From NCBI GenBank assembly GCA_035546855.1, contig DASZVY010000029.1, positions 1 to 64,000 of the forward strand: DNA of 64,000 nt. Direction: 5' to 3'. Positions 1 through 7,878 of this stretch are shown in pieces. The notes under the pieces are model-generated. The model had not been told where the DNA came from and did not search any database. It worked only from the letters and a program-made list of their open reading frames with translations. Origin of the DNA: Nitrobacter sp035546855. GTDB taxonomy: Bacteria; Pseudomonadota; Alphaproteobacteria; Rhizobiales; Xanthobacteraceae. Within the stretch, counting starts at the first letter, position 1. Every line of letters starts with the position of its first letter. A program made the translations under genes and the position numbers.

Positions 1-915
1 CGGATTCCCGAACCGAAGGACGGCGAGGCGCTGCTGCGCGTGCGCTACATCTCGCTCGACGCCGCCAACCGCGCCTGGATGCACGGCGCGACCTATCGCT
101 CGGCGGTCGAAGCCAACACCGTGATGGCCGGCGGCGGCATCGCCGAGGTGGTGTCCTCGACAGCGCCGGGACTGAAACCGGGCGACCTCGTGTTCGGCGA
201 CACCGGCTGGCAGGACTACGCCGCGGTGCCCGCGAAGCATCTCAGCAAGTTGCCGCGTCTGGAGCCGATGACGCACCTGCTCAGCGTCTACGGGATCGCG
301 GGCCTCACCGCCTATTTCGGCCTGCTCCACGTCGGCAAGCCCAAGACCGGCGAGACCGTCGTGGTGTCGGCCGCGGCCGGATCGGTCGGATCGATCGTCG
401 GGCAGATCGCGAAGATCAAGGGCTGCCGCGTGGTCGGCATCGCCGGCGGCACGGACAAGTGCCATTGGCTGACGTCGGAGCTCGGCTTCGACGCCGCCGT
501 CGATTACAAGGACGGCGCCGCCTTCAAGGCGCTGCGCGCCGCGGCGCCGCAAGGCATCGACGTCTATTTAGACAATGTCGGCGGCGACATTCTCGAAGCC
601 TGCATCGCGCAAATGAATTTGCGCGGCCGCATCGCCTGCTGCGGCGCAATCTCGCAATATGACGGCGTGCCGTCGGCGCATGGCCCGCGCGGCGTGCCCG
701 GCCTCATCGTGGTGAAGCGTCTCACCATGCAGGGCTTCATCGTGATGGACTACATGGACCAGCGCGATGCCGCGCTCACTGAGCTGCAGTCATGGGTCGC
801 GTCCGGCAAGCTCAAGGTGCAGGAAGACGTGATCGCCGGACTCGAGAACACGCCGCAGGCGCTGATCGGGCTTTTGGCCGGCGAGAACCGCGGCAAGCGC
901 ATGGTGAAGGTGTAG
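1..915 (+). CDS. NADP-dependent oxidoreductase, MDR/zinc-free alcohol dehydrogenase type (5' end missing)
   Basis: The reading frame is open from base 1, so the gene begins before the window; the GTG at position 40 is internal because the codons before it already read like the family's N-terminal strand (IPEPKDGEALLRV). The protein belongs to the medium-chain dehydrogenase/reductase group that lacks catalytic zinc (CurA / leukotriene B4 reductase-like) and reduces enones or quinones with NADPH. A nucleotide-binding glycine motif (AAAGSVGSIVG) lies near positions 370-402, followed by the typical DVYLDNVGGDILE stretch near 560-598. The end (GKRMVKV) is the usual C-terminus. The substrate cannot be told. 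It is convergent with the gentisate dioxygenase gene, with a palindromic repeat between them. Confidence 0.85.
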   Translation, partial: RIPEPKDGEALLRVRYISLDAANRAWMHGATYRSAVEANTVMAGGGIAEVVSSTAPGLKPGDLVFGDTGWQDYAAVPAKHLSKLPRLEPMTHLLSVYGIAGLTAYFGLLHVGKPKTGETVVVSAAAGSVGSIVGQIAKIKGCRVVGIAGGTDKCHWLTSELGFDAAVDYKDGAAFKALRAAAPQGIDVYLDNVGGDILEACIAQMNLRGRIACCGAISQYDGVPSAHGPRGVPGLIVVKRLTMQGFIVMDYMDQRDAALTELQSWVASGKLKVQEDVIAGLENTPQALIGLLAGENRGKRMVKV

Positions 916-949
916 GGGCTTTCGCGGTTTGGCACAGCGACTGTGATAT

Positions 950-1115
950 CCTTCCCCCTTCAGTGGGAGGGGCGGCCGAGCGCGAAGGGCGCGCAGCGCC
1001 TGAGAGCGCGGAGGCCGGGGCGGGGGATATGCGCGCGAACGCGTCGTCCCCACCCGACGTCCCCTCGCTTTGCTCGCGACACGCCACCCTCCCCCCGCCG
1101 CAAGCGGGGAGGGAT
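950..1115. repeat. Extragenic palindromic repeat (CT-rich/GGGGAGG type)
   Basis: Between two convergent genes, a CCTTCCCCCTTCAGTGGGAGG hairpin on the left and a CCCGCCGCAAGCGGGGAGGG hairpin on the right flank a GC-rich centre. The same design recurs near 16682, 33046 and 52740, so it is a dispersed family and not a single-copy terminator. No coding potential was seen. Confidence 0.6.
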
Positions 1116-1123
1116 AAGCGCCT

Positions 1124-2167
1124 TTACGCATTCCCGCGATCTTCCCGGAACAGGCCCAGCTTCTCCTGCACCGGGCGGTCCGAATAGCTGAACAGCACCG
1201 CCTCCTCGCTCGCCTCGTGGCTGACCGGATGCCAGCTCGGCACCACGAAGATGTCCTTCGGTCCCCACTCGAACACGGTGTCGCCGACGCGCGAGCGGCC
1301 GCGGCCCTCCACCGGCACGACCACGGTGGCGTCGGTCGCGCGATAGCGGCTCGAGGAAAAGCCTTTCGGCAGGAGCTGGATGAACGTCCCCATGGTCGAC
1401 ATCGCGTAATCGCCGTTGATCGGATTGGCGTAGCGCATCTTGACGCCATGGCAGACGTCCCAGTCGCCGCGCGCCTTCAGCTTCTCCAGCGCCTCGCGCG
1501 CGTGCGCATAGGGATAGTTGAACACCGGCGAGGATTTCGCGGTGTATGTCAGGTCGACCGGCAGCAGGTTGCTGCCGTAGCGCGCAAAACTGTCGCCTTC
1601 CGGGCGGCCGACCGGCTGCTCGTCCTTGCCGAGACCTTCCGCAAAGGACGCGTCGAGGAACTGCACCAGCGGAATGTCGAGACCGTCGAGCCAGAACATC
1701 GGATCGGGCGAGGCGTTGCCGTGATCGTGCCAGGCCATCGCCGGCGTGATGACGAAATCGCCCGGCTCCATCATGGTTCGCTCGCCGTCGACAGTGGTAT
1801 GCGCGCCCTTGCCTTCGAGGATGAAGCGCAGCGCCGACTGCGAATGCCGGTGCGCCGGCGCGACCTCGCCCGGCATCACCAGTTGCACGCCGCCATAGAG
1901 CGACGTCGTGATCTTCGACTGGCCGCGCAGGCCGGGATTTTCAAGGATCAGCACGCGCCGCTCCGCCTCCTTGGCGGTAATCAGCGCCCCGGCTTCCAGC
2001 ATGTAGGCGCGGATCGCGTCGAAGTGCCAGAGGTGCGGCCGGCACGCGCTTTTCGGCTGCGGCGTGATGAGATCGCTCATCACGGTCCACAGCGCCGTCA
2101 TGCTCTCGCCGTCGATCTTGCGATAGAACGCCTCGCGCTCGGGCGTTCGCTGCGGGGCCTGCTCCAT
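1124..2167 (-). CDS. gtdA: Gentisate 1,2-dioxygenase (bicupin)
   Basis: This Fe(II) ring-cleavage enzyme opens gentisate to maleylpyruvate. The 347-residue length is normal for the family. The N-terminal cupin carries the metal-ligand pattern HRH at 106-108, with further histidines at 147 and 149 (AWHDHG), and the second cupin lies around residues 245-325. The start is the ATG at 2167, which follows a GGAGGA ribosome-binding site; a longer open frame reaches 2290 but would run through the divergent promoter. The next-door isomerase, MarR regulator and 3-hydroxybenzoate 6-hydroxylase-like gene all support gentisate over the related salicylate or 1-hydroxy-2-naphthoate substrates. No fumarylpyruvate hydrolase is visible in the window. 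Confidence 0.85.
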   Translation of the reverse strand: MEQAPQRTPEREAFYRKIDGESMTALWTVMSDLITPQPKSACRPHLWHFDAIRAYMLEAGALITAKEAERRVLILENPGLRGQSKITTSLYGGVQLVMPGEVAPAHRHSQSALRFILEGKGAHTTVDGERTMMEPGDFVITPAMAWHDHGNASPDPMFWLDGLDIPLVQFLDASFAEGLGKDEQPVGRPEGDSFARYGSNLLPVDLTYTAKSSPVFNYPYAHAREALEKLKARGDWDVCHGVKMRYANPINGDYAMSTMGTFIQLLPKGFSSSRYRATDATVVVPVEGRGRSRVGDTVFEWGPKDIFVVPSWHPVSHEASEEAVLFSYSDRPVQEKLGLFREDRGNA

Positions 2168-2202
2168 GATGCGTCCTCCGGATACCGGTTCAAGCGTCGT
2201 TA

Positions 2203-2235
2203 TTGACAGCATACTGATAGACTGCATACTGTCAA
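2203..2235. promoter_or_regulatory. Divergent promoter/operator between gtdA and the isomerase gene
   Basis: A 33-bp imperfect palindrome has perfect outer arms TTGACAG (2203-2209) and CTGTCAA (2229-2235). It also contains a direct repeat GCATACTG at 2209 and 2224, 15 bp apart. Each strand offers a TTGACA -35 box with a 16-bp spacer to CATACT (plus) or TATGCT (minus), so one element can serve both promoters. The MarR gene of the same cluster is the obvious candidate to bind here. Seen directly: the symmetry and the boxes. Inferred: the regulator and effector. Confidence 0.65.
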
Positions 2236-2278
2236 TGTCGGCGGGCGGCACCGCGCAACAGCCGGGAGGAACCATTCC

Positions 2279-2911
2279 ATGAAGCTGCATGGCTATTACC
2301 GCAGCACCGCGTCATGGCGGGTGCGGATCGCCCTCAATCTCAAGGGCCTGAAGACGCACCACCTCGCCCATCACCTGCGCAAGGGCGAGCAGCACGCCCC
2401 AGCCTACCTCGCGTGCAACCCGCAAGGACTGGTGCCGACGCTGGAGCTGGACGACGGCACCATGCTGACCCAGTCGCTCGCCATCATCGAGTGGCTCGAC
2501 GAGACCCATCCGACGCCGCCGCTTTTGCCATCCGATCCGCTGGCGCGGGCAAAGGTCCGGTCTTTCGCCCAGGTGATCGCCTGCGACACCCATCCGGTGC
2601 AGAATCTCAAGGTGCTTGCGCGGCTGCGGCAGCTCGGCCTGCCCGAGGACACGGTGACGGCCTGGGCGGCCTGGGCCAACACCGAAGGTCTCGGCGCCTG
2701 CGAGAAGCTGATCGCGCGCGAGCACGGCCCGTTCTGCTTCGGCGCCGCGCCGACCCTCGCCGACCTCTGCCTGATCCCGCAACTCTTCAATGCGCGCCGC
2801 TTCGGCGTCGATGTCTCGGCCTATCCGCGGCTGCTCGAGACCGAGGCCGCGGCCAAATCCATCAAGGCGTTCGCCGACGCCGCGCCGGACCAGCAGCACG
2901 ATGCCGAATAA
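2279..2911 (+). CDS. maiA: Maleylacetoacetate/maleylpyruvate isomerase (zeta-class GST)
   Basis: This glutathione-dependent cis-trans isomerase converts maleylpyruvate to fumarylpyruvate in gentisate breakdown, or maleylacetoacetate to fumarylacetoacetate in tyrosine breakdown. The 210-residue protein has the N-terminal thioredoxin-like domain with the STASWRVRIAL segment (from residue 9) and the C-terminal helical domain with APTLADLCLIPQLFNA. The usual zeta-class motif is SSCSWRVRIAL; the serine at residue 9 is kept, but the motif's cysteine is alanine here (residue 11). The ATG at 2279 follows GGGAGGA. It is divergent from gentisate dioxygenase and its end overlaps the start of the MarR gene, which favours the maleylpyruvate role. 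Confidence 0.85.
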   Translation: MKLHGYYRSTASWRVRIALNLKGLKTHHLAHHLRKGEQHAPAYLACNPQGLVPTLELDDGTMLTQSLAIIEWLDETHPTPPLLPSDPLARAKVRSFAQVIACDTHPVQNLKVLARLRQLGLPEDTVTAWAAWANTEGLGACEKLIAREHGPFCFGAAPTLADLCLIPQLFNARRFGVDVSAYPRLLETEAAAKSIKAFADAAPDQQHDAE

Positions 2912-3455
2912 ATCCGCGCCCTCGATGCAGGACGTCTACACCAAGCCGGGACACCTGTTCCGGCGCATGCAGCAGATCGCAGTCGCGATCTTCATGGAGG
3001 AATGCGCCGCGCTCGACCTGACGCCGGTGCAGTATGCGGCGCTGGTGGCGATCCGCGACGACCCCGGCATCGACGCGACCCGGCTGTCGGCGCTGGTGGC
3101 GTTCGACCGATCCACGCTCGGCAACGTGCTGGAGCGGCTCGAAGCCAAGGACCTGATCGTGCGCCGCCCGACGCCGGACGACAAGCGCATCAAGGTGCTG
3201 CACATGACGGCGAAGGGCCAGCGCCTGCTGGCGAAGGCCATGCCGGCGGTCGATCGCGCGCAGGAGCGGATGATGGCGCCGCTCGCTCCGTCCGAGCGCA
3301 AGACCATGATGGCGCTGCTCGCCAAACTCGTGCATCTCAACAACGGCGTGTCGCGCGCGCCGCTGCGGATCGAGCATGGCAAGGCGCGCCGCACGGCCGC
3401 CGCGCCACGCCGGCGCGCCCTCAACGGCACCGCGAGCGAACAGACCCATGCCTGA
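2901..3455 (+). CDS. MarR-family transcriptional regulator of the gentisate cluster
   Basis: A winged-helix dimeric repressor of 184 residues. The recognition region spans about residues 57-100 (DATRLSALVAFDRSTLGNVL, then the wing RRPTPDDKR), the most typical part of MarR proteins. The ATG at 2901 overlaps the end of the isomerase gene by 11 bases, and the stop overlaps the next start by 8, so three genes are translationally coupled. A second ATG at 2925 (MQDVYTK) is possible. The C-terminal 30 residues are arginine- and alanine-rich and not conserved in the family as known to me. It probably binds the palindrome at 2203-2235; the inducer is likely an aromatic acid of this pathway. Confidence 0.85.
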   Translation: MPNKSAPSMQDVYTKPGHLFRRMQQIAVAIFMEECAALDLTPVQYAALVAIRDDPGIDATRLSALVAFDRSTLGNVLERLEAKDLIVRRPTPDDKRIKVLHMTAKGQRLLAKAMPAVDRAQERMMAPLAPSERKTMMALLAKLVHLNNGVSRAPLRIEHGKARRTAAAPRRRALNGTASEQTHA

Positions 3456-4641
3456 GCCGCATCCGATCCTGATCGCCGGCGGCGGCATCGGCGGGCTCGC
3501 CTGCGCGATGGGGCTCGCCCAGAGGGGCTTTCGCGTCACCGTGCTGGAGAAGGCGGCCGCGCTCGGCGAGATCGGCGCCGGCATCCAGCTCGGCCCCAAT
3601 GCGTTTCACGCCTTCGATACGCTCGGCGTCGGCGAAGCCGCCCGCGCCATGGCTGTCTATATCGACAAGCTGCGGCTGATGGACGCGCTGACCGCCGAGG
3701 AGATCACCCACATCGACCTCGGCGACGCCTTCCGCGCCCGCTTCCGCAATCCTTACGCCGTGGTGCATCGCGGCGACCTGCACGGCGTGTTCCTGAAAGC
3801 CTGCCGCGAGCATCCCTTGATCGAACTGCGCACCAGCAGCGAAGTCACCGGCTACGACCAGGATGGCTCGTCCGTCACCGCGCGGCTCGCCGACGGCGCG
3901 CGCGTCACCGGCGCGCTGCTGATCGGCGCGGACGGGCTGTGGTCGAACATCCGCCGGCAGGCGATCGGCGACGGCGCGCCGCGCGTCTCCGGCCACACCA
4001 CCTACCGCTCGGTCATTCCCACCGAACAGATGCCGGAAGACCTGCGCTGGAACGCCGCCACGCTGTGGGCCGGGCCGAAGTGCCACATCGTGCATTATCC
4101 GCTGTCGGGCTGGAAGGTGTTCAACCTCGTCGTCACCTATCACAACGACGCGCCGGAGCCCGTCGCCGGCAAGCCGGTCTCGGAGGACGAGGTGATGAAG
4201 GGCTTTACGCACGTCCATCCCCGCGCGCAGACCATCATCCGCCACGGCAAGGACTGGAAGCTCTGGGTGCTGTGCGACCGCGACCCCAACGAGAACTGGA
4301 TCGACGGCCGCGTGGCGCTGCTCGGCGACGCCGCGCATCCGATGATGCAGTATTTCGCGCAGGGCGCCTGCATGGCGATGGAGGACGCCGTTTGTCTCTC
4401 GCAGATGCTGGCGGATCACCCCGACGATCTCGCCACGGCGCTGGAGCGCTACCGCGCGCAGCGTTTTCCCCGCACCGCGCGGGTGCAGTTGCAGTCGCGC
4501 CTGATCGGCGAGCATATCTATCACCCGGCGGGCCTGCACGCCGAACTGCGCAACGCCATCATGGGCGCGAAGTCGTCGGAGGATTACTACGGCCACCTCG
4601 CCTGGCTCTACGGCGGCACGGGACTGACGGCGGCGGGATGA
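3448..4641 (+). CDS. FAD-dependent monooxygenase, 3-hydroxybenzoate 6-hydroxylase-like
   Basis: A single-component aromatic hydroxylase of 397 residues in the p-hydroxybenzoate/salicylate hydroxylase family. It has the FAD-binding GGGIGG at residues 11-16, the DG motif (GADGLWSN) near 160 and the GD motif (LGDAAHP) around D294. The stretch MMQYFAQGACMAMED following the GD motif resembles 3-hydroxybenzoate 6-hydroxylases. That enzyme makes gentisate from 3-hydroxybenzoate with NADH and O2, which fits the neighbours exactly. Salicylate 5-type or other hydroxylases cannot be excluded by sequence reading. The ATG at 3448 overlaps the MarR stop; the longer open frame to 3376 lies inside the MarR gene. 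Confidence 0.82.
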   Translation: MPEPHPILIAGGGIGGLACAMGLAQRGFRVTVLEKAAALGEIGAGIQLGPNAFHAFDTLGVGEAARAMAVYIDKLRLMDALTAEEITHIDLGDAFRARFRNPYAVVHRGDLHGVFLKACREHPLIELRTSSEVTGYDQDGSSVTARLADGARVTGALLIGADGLWSNIRRQAIGDGAPRVSGHTTYRSVIPTEQMPEDLRWNAATLWAGPKCHIVHYPLSGWKVFNLVVTYHNDAPEPVAGKPVSEDEVMKGFTHVHPRAQTIIRHGKDWKLWVLCDRDPNENWIDGRVALLGDAAHPMMQYFAQGACMAMEDAVCLSQMLADHPDDLATALERYRAQRFPRTARVQLQSRLIGEHIYHPAGLHAELRNAIMGAKSSEDYYGHLAWLYGGTGLTAAG

Positions 4642-4673
4642 ACCTCGTATCAGGGACAATAATTCCTCTTCAC

Positions 4674-4825
4674 CGTCATTCCGGGACGCGCGATCTTCAC
4701 GCGCGGGCCCGGAATCCATAACCCCTGTCGGCGTTATTAACGCGTTACATCTGCTCCACGTGCTCGACCTCACCACTGGGAGTATGGATTCCGGGTTCGA
4801 TGCTTCGCATCGCCCCGGAATGACG
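4674..4825. repeat. Paired extragenic palindromes (CATTCCGGG family)
   Basis: Outer arms CGTCATTCCGGG (4674-4685) and CCCGGAATGACG (4814-4825) are perfect inverted repeats. Inner arms CCCGGAATCCATA (4708-4720) and TATGGATTCCGGG (4783-4795) are also inverted. Each half can fold alone and the two halves can pair, the layout of a BIME-like element. It fills the gap between two convergent genes and may also end their transcripts. Confidence 0.75.
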
Positions 4826-4855
4826 AGACAGAGAGAGCGGTGGCGCGCGCTCCCC

Positions 4856-5989
4856 TCAATACCGATACGGCTCGATCTCCAGCAGCGGGAACGAGCTGAA
4901 CACATGCGGCAGGTTGGTCGCCGCCGCCGGATGCAGGTGCGACTTGTCGAGCTGCGCGAACGAGGTGACGCCCAAAAGCCCGAGGCAGCGGATCACTTCG
5001 TCCTCCAGGAGTTCGAGCAGGCGCACGATGCCCTCCTCGCCCTTGGCCGCCAGCGCGCAGCACTGCATGCGCCCGATGCCGACAAGGTCGGCGCCCGACG
5101 CGATCGCCTTCACGATGTCGGTGCCGCGGCAGATGCTGCCGTCCACCATGATCTTGGCGCGGCCCGCAACCGCCTGGACGATTTCGGGCAACACGTGCAT
5201 CGAGCCGCGACCGTGATCGAGCTGGCGGCCGCCGTGGTTCGATACGTAGACCCATTCGACGCCGTGATCGCAGGCCATCGCCGCATCCTCGGCGGTCGCG
5301 ATCCCCTTGAGAACGAGGGGAATGTCGAACTTGTCCTTGATGAGCTCCACCGTGCGCCAGCTCAGGCCCATCTGGAATTCGCCGCCGCTGGCGCGGACAC
5401 GGCTTTCACGCACGTAGCGCTTGGCGAGATCGCGCTCGCGCCGGCTGTAGTGCGCGGTGTCGACCGTGAGGCAGAACGCGGTGTAGCCGTTGTCGATGGC
5501 GCGTTTGACCTGATCCTCGACGAAGGCATCGTCGCCGCGCACGTAAAGCTGGTAGATGCGCAGCGTATCCGGCGCGGCTTTCGCCAATCCCTCGAGGCCC
5601 GGCTGCGACACCGAGCTCAGCATATGCGCCGCGCCGAACAGGCCGGCCCCGCTGCCGACCACGCCGCCGCTGCCGGGATCGAACATCTCGAGCGCGCCGA
5701 CCGGCGCCATCATCACCGGCAGCCGCAACTTGCGGCCGAACACCTCGACCGAGGGATCGACCTCGCGGACGTCGCGCAGCACGCGCGGCCGGAACGCGAT
5801 CTCGTCGAGCGCCATGCGGTTGCGGCGCATGGTGGTCTCGGATTCCGACGCGCCGGCGATATAATCCCAGGCGTTCTGGTTCAGGTTGGCCCGCGCGCGG
5901 CGGATCAGTTCATGAAGGTTCTGGAACTCCTCATTGGTGCTGCCGAGTTCTGCGGTCTTTTCCGGCCGAATGCGCCTCGCCTCGCTCAT
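4856..5989 (-). CDS. FMN-dependent alpha-hydroxy-acid oxidase/dehydrogenase
   Basis: A TIM-barrel flavoprotein of 377 residues in the L-lactate dehydrogenase / glycolate oxidase / mandelate dehydrogenase family, oxidising a 2-hydroxy acid to the 2-oxo acid. The signature SNHGGRQLD gives catalytic His252 and substrate-binding Arg255, and Lys228 (VLKG) matches the FMN-stabilising lysine. The phosphate-binding part follows as MVDGSICRGTDIVKA and GADLVGIGR. No membrane segment between barrel strands, as found in mandelate dehydrogenase, stands out. The ATG at 5989 has GGGAG eight bases upstream; a GTG three codons earlier is in frame. The substrate is unknown and the gene stands alone. Confidence 0.8.
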   Translation of the reverse strand: MSEARRIRPEKTAELGSTNEEFQNLHELIRRARANLNQNAWDYIAGASESETTMRRNRMALDEIAFRPRVLRDVREVDPSVEVFGRKLRLPVMMAPVGALEMFDPGSGGVVGSGAGLFGAAHMLSSVSQPGLEGLAKAAPDTLRIYQLYVRGDDAFVEDQVKRAIDNGYTAFCLTVDTAHYSRRERDLAKRYVRESRVRASGGEFQMGLSWRTVELIKDKFDIPLVLKGIATAEDAAMACDHGVEWVYVSNHGGRQLDHGRGSMHVLPEIVQAVAGRAKIMVDGSICRGTDIVKAIASGADLVGIGRMQCCALAAKGEEGIVRLLELLEDEVIRCLGLLGVTSFAQLDKSHLHPAAATNLPHVFSSFPLLEIEPYRY

Positions 5990-6119
5990 GTATCTCACTC
6001 CCGTTCCTGCAAATCCGAGCTTGCCGTTGCCATGATCGGCGGATTGACGCAGGCTTTGACATAACCATGCCCATCGCTCAACCGGCGTTTAAGCAGACCC
6101 TTATGCCGCATGGCGATGG

Positions 6120-6824
6120 ATGGTGCCACGCAAGGCGACGAAAGCCGTGACCGGACAGAAACGCACGATTCCCATCGGAGATTCAGCATTCGTCTCCGCG
6201 CTGTTGATCCAGCCGCCGGGCGCCCGCGCCTGCTACGTCTTGGCTCACGGCGCCGGAGCCGGCATGACGCATCCGTTCATGGAAGCGGTCGCGGCCGGGC
6301 TTGCCGAACGCCATATCGCGACGCTGCGCTACCAGTTTCCCTACATGGAGAAAGGCAGCAAGCGGCCGGACGCGCCGGCCGTCGCCCATGCCGCCGTGCG
6401 CGCGGCGGTGGACGAAGCGGCGCGCTGCTGTCCCGGACGGCCGCTGATCGCTGGCGGCAAATCGTTCGGCGCGCGCATGACGTCGCAGGCGCAGGCGAGC
6501 GCGCCCTTGCCCGGGGTGCGCGGGCTCGCGTTTCTCGGCTTTCCCTTGTATCCCGCCGGAAAGCCGTCGACCGAACGGGCCGCGCATCTCGCCGGCGTCA
6601 AGATCCCCTTGCTGTTCGTGCAGGGCACGCGCGACACGCTCGCTGAATTGAAGCTGCTGGAGCCGGTGGTCAAAAGCCTTGGCAGGAAAGCGACCTTGCA
6701 CATCGTGGACGGCGGCGATCATTCCTTCCACGTGCCCGCCCGCTCCGGCCGCAAGGATTCGGAGGTGATGACGGAGATCTGCGATGCGCTGGCGGCGTGG
6801 GTCGGGAGGATCATTCAGATTTGA
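6120..6824 (+). CDS. Alpha/beta hydrolase of the KANL3/Tex30 type
   Basis: A 234-residue cytoplasmic hydrolase-fold protein. The nucleophile elbow is GGKSFGAR with Ser115, the oxyanion region is LAHGAGAGM (42-50), an acid follows at VQGTRD and the histidine is in GGDHSFHV. This pattern matches the bacterial relatives of KANL3/Tex30 (dienelactone-hydrolase-like), whose substrates are generally not known. The start is uncertain: the ATG at 6120 lacks a clear ribosome-binding site and a GTG about 9 codons later (before TGQKRT) would lose nothing conserved. It is divergent from the hydroxy-acid oxidase and convergent with the LysR gene. Confidence 0.7.
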   Translation: MVPRKATKAVTGQKRTIPIGDSAFVSALLIQPPGARACYVLAHGAGAGMTHPFMEAVAAGLAERHIATLRYQFPYMEKGSKRPDAPAVAHAAVRAAVDEAARCCPGRPLIAGGKSFGARMTSQAQASAPLPGVRGLAFLGFPLYPAGKPSTERAAHLAGVKIPLLFVQGTRDTLAELKLLEPVVKSLGRKATLHIVDGGDHSFHVPARSGRKDSEVMTEICDALAAWVGRIIQI

Positions 6825-6882
6825 TCCGTCATGCCCGCGCTTGTCGCTGGCATCCACGTCTTTGGTTGCGCGCAAGCGACCC

Positions 6883-7767
6883 TCACAACTCCACCGCCAG
6901 CGACGCCTTCAAATGCGCCAGCAAGGCCTGCACGGCGGCGGCGTTGACGCGGCGCTCGGGAATCGTCGCCTTGACCCACAGTTCGGGAATCGGAAAGTCC
7001 GGCAGCACGAGCCGCAGCGCGCCGCTGCGCAGCGCGTCAGCCACGAGATAGTGCGAGATGAAGGCGATGCCGTTGCCGGCGATCGCGCTTTTCACCAATA
7101 CATGCCCTTCGTTTGAAGCGAGATAGGGCCGCACCTGAATGGTGACGCGGCCGCGTGGGCCGTCGAACATCCATTCCGGCCCGGTCGGCAGGAAACTCAG
7201 GCAGCGATGGTCGACGAGATCGCGCGGATGGCGGGGCGCACCATGCGCCTCGAGATACGACGGCGACGCGCAGAGCAGGCGGTGCAGCGGACACAAAGGC
7301 TCGTCGACGACACCGCCGAAGGAATGCGGGAACGCACCGATCGCAACGTCAAAGCCTTCCGTCACCGGATCGACCGGCCGATCGATCAGCACGAGTTCGA
7401 GCTTGACTTGCGGGTTCCGCATCTGGAATGCGCTGAACGCATCCGCAAGCCGTGTGATGGTGAGCGAGGTCGGCGCCTTGACGCGCAGATGGTCGGCAAG
7501 GTCGTGCCCGGTCTCGCCCATGCGCGACAGGAGATCGCCGATATCGGCCACGATACTGCGGGCGCGCGGCAGATATTGCTGGCCGGCTTCGGTCAACCGC
7601 AACTGACGGGTGGAGCGATGGAACAGCGCCGCGCCGATCCGCCCTTCGAGTTGCGTCACGCGCTTGGCGACGACTGACGTCGAGACGTTGAGCTTGCGGG
7701 CGGCGGCCGAGAAACCACTCGCTTCGGCAGTCGCCAGAAAGGCCTGGAGGTTGGCGAGCGTATCCAT
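6883..7767 (-). CDS. LysR-family transcriptional regulator
   Basis: A 294-residue regulator with an N-terminal winged helix-turn-helix (residues 1-60; FSAAARKLNVSTSVVAKRVTQLE) and a periplasmic-binding-like effector domain (about 90-290). The ATG at 7767 follows GAAAGG. It is transcribed away from an FAD oxidoreductase and its ABC importer, the classical LysR arrangement, so it most likely controls that operon in response to its substrate or product. An imperfect palindrome sits right upstream (7772-7790). The effector is not known. Confidence 0.85.
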   Translation of the reverse strand: MDTLANLQAFLATAEASGFSAAARKLNVSTSVVAKRVTQLEGRIGAALFHRSTRQLRLTEAGQQYLPRARSIVADIGDLLSRMGETGHDLADHLRVKAPTSLTITRLADAFSAFQMRNPQVKLELVLIDRPVDPVTEGFDVAIGAFPHSFGGVVDEPLCPLHRLLCASPSYLEAHGAPRHPRDLVDHRCLSFLPTGPEWMFDGPRGRVTIQVRPYLASNEGHVLVKSAIAGNGIAFISHYLVADALRSGALRLVLPDFPIPELWVKATIPERRVNAAAVQALLAHLKASLAVEL

Positions 7768-7771
7768 TGAC

Positions 7772-7790
7772 CTTTCTCGATTCGTGAAAG
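7772..7790. promoter_or_regulatory. Possible LysR-box dyad
   Basis: CTTTC (7772-7776) and GAAAG (7786-7790) flank a partly symmetric centre, giving a 19-bp dyad just upstream of the LysR start codon in the 111-bp divergent region. This position suits autoregulation. The sequence does not match the strict T-N11-A pattern, so the assignment is tentative. Confidence 0.3.
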
Positions 7791-7878
7791 CTGATCGTCT
7801 ATTTTGCAGGATTGTAGTTCATCTAGCGTCAATTCATAGTGCGGGCAACGACACGAAAACCGCAAGGGAAACGCCGGC

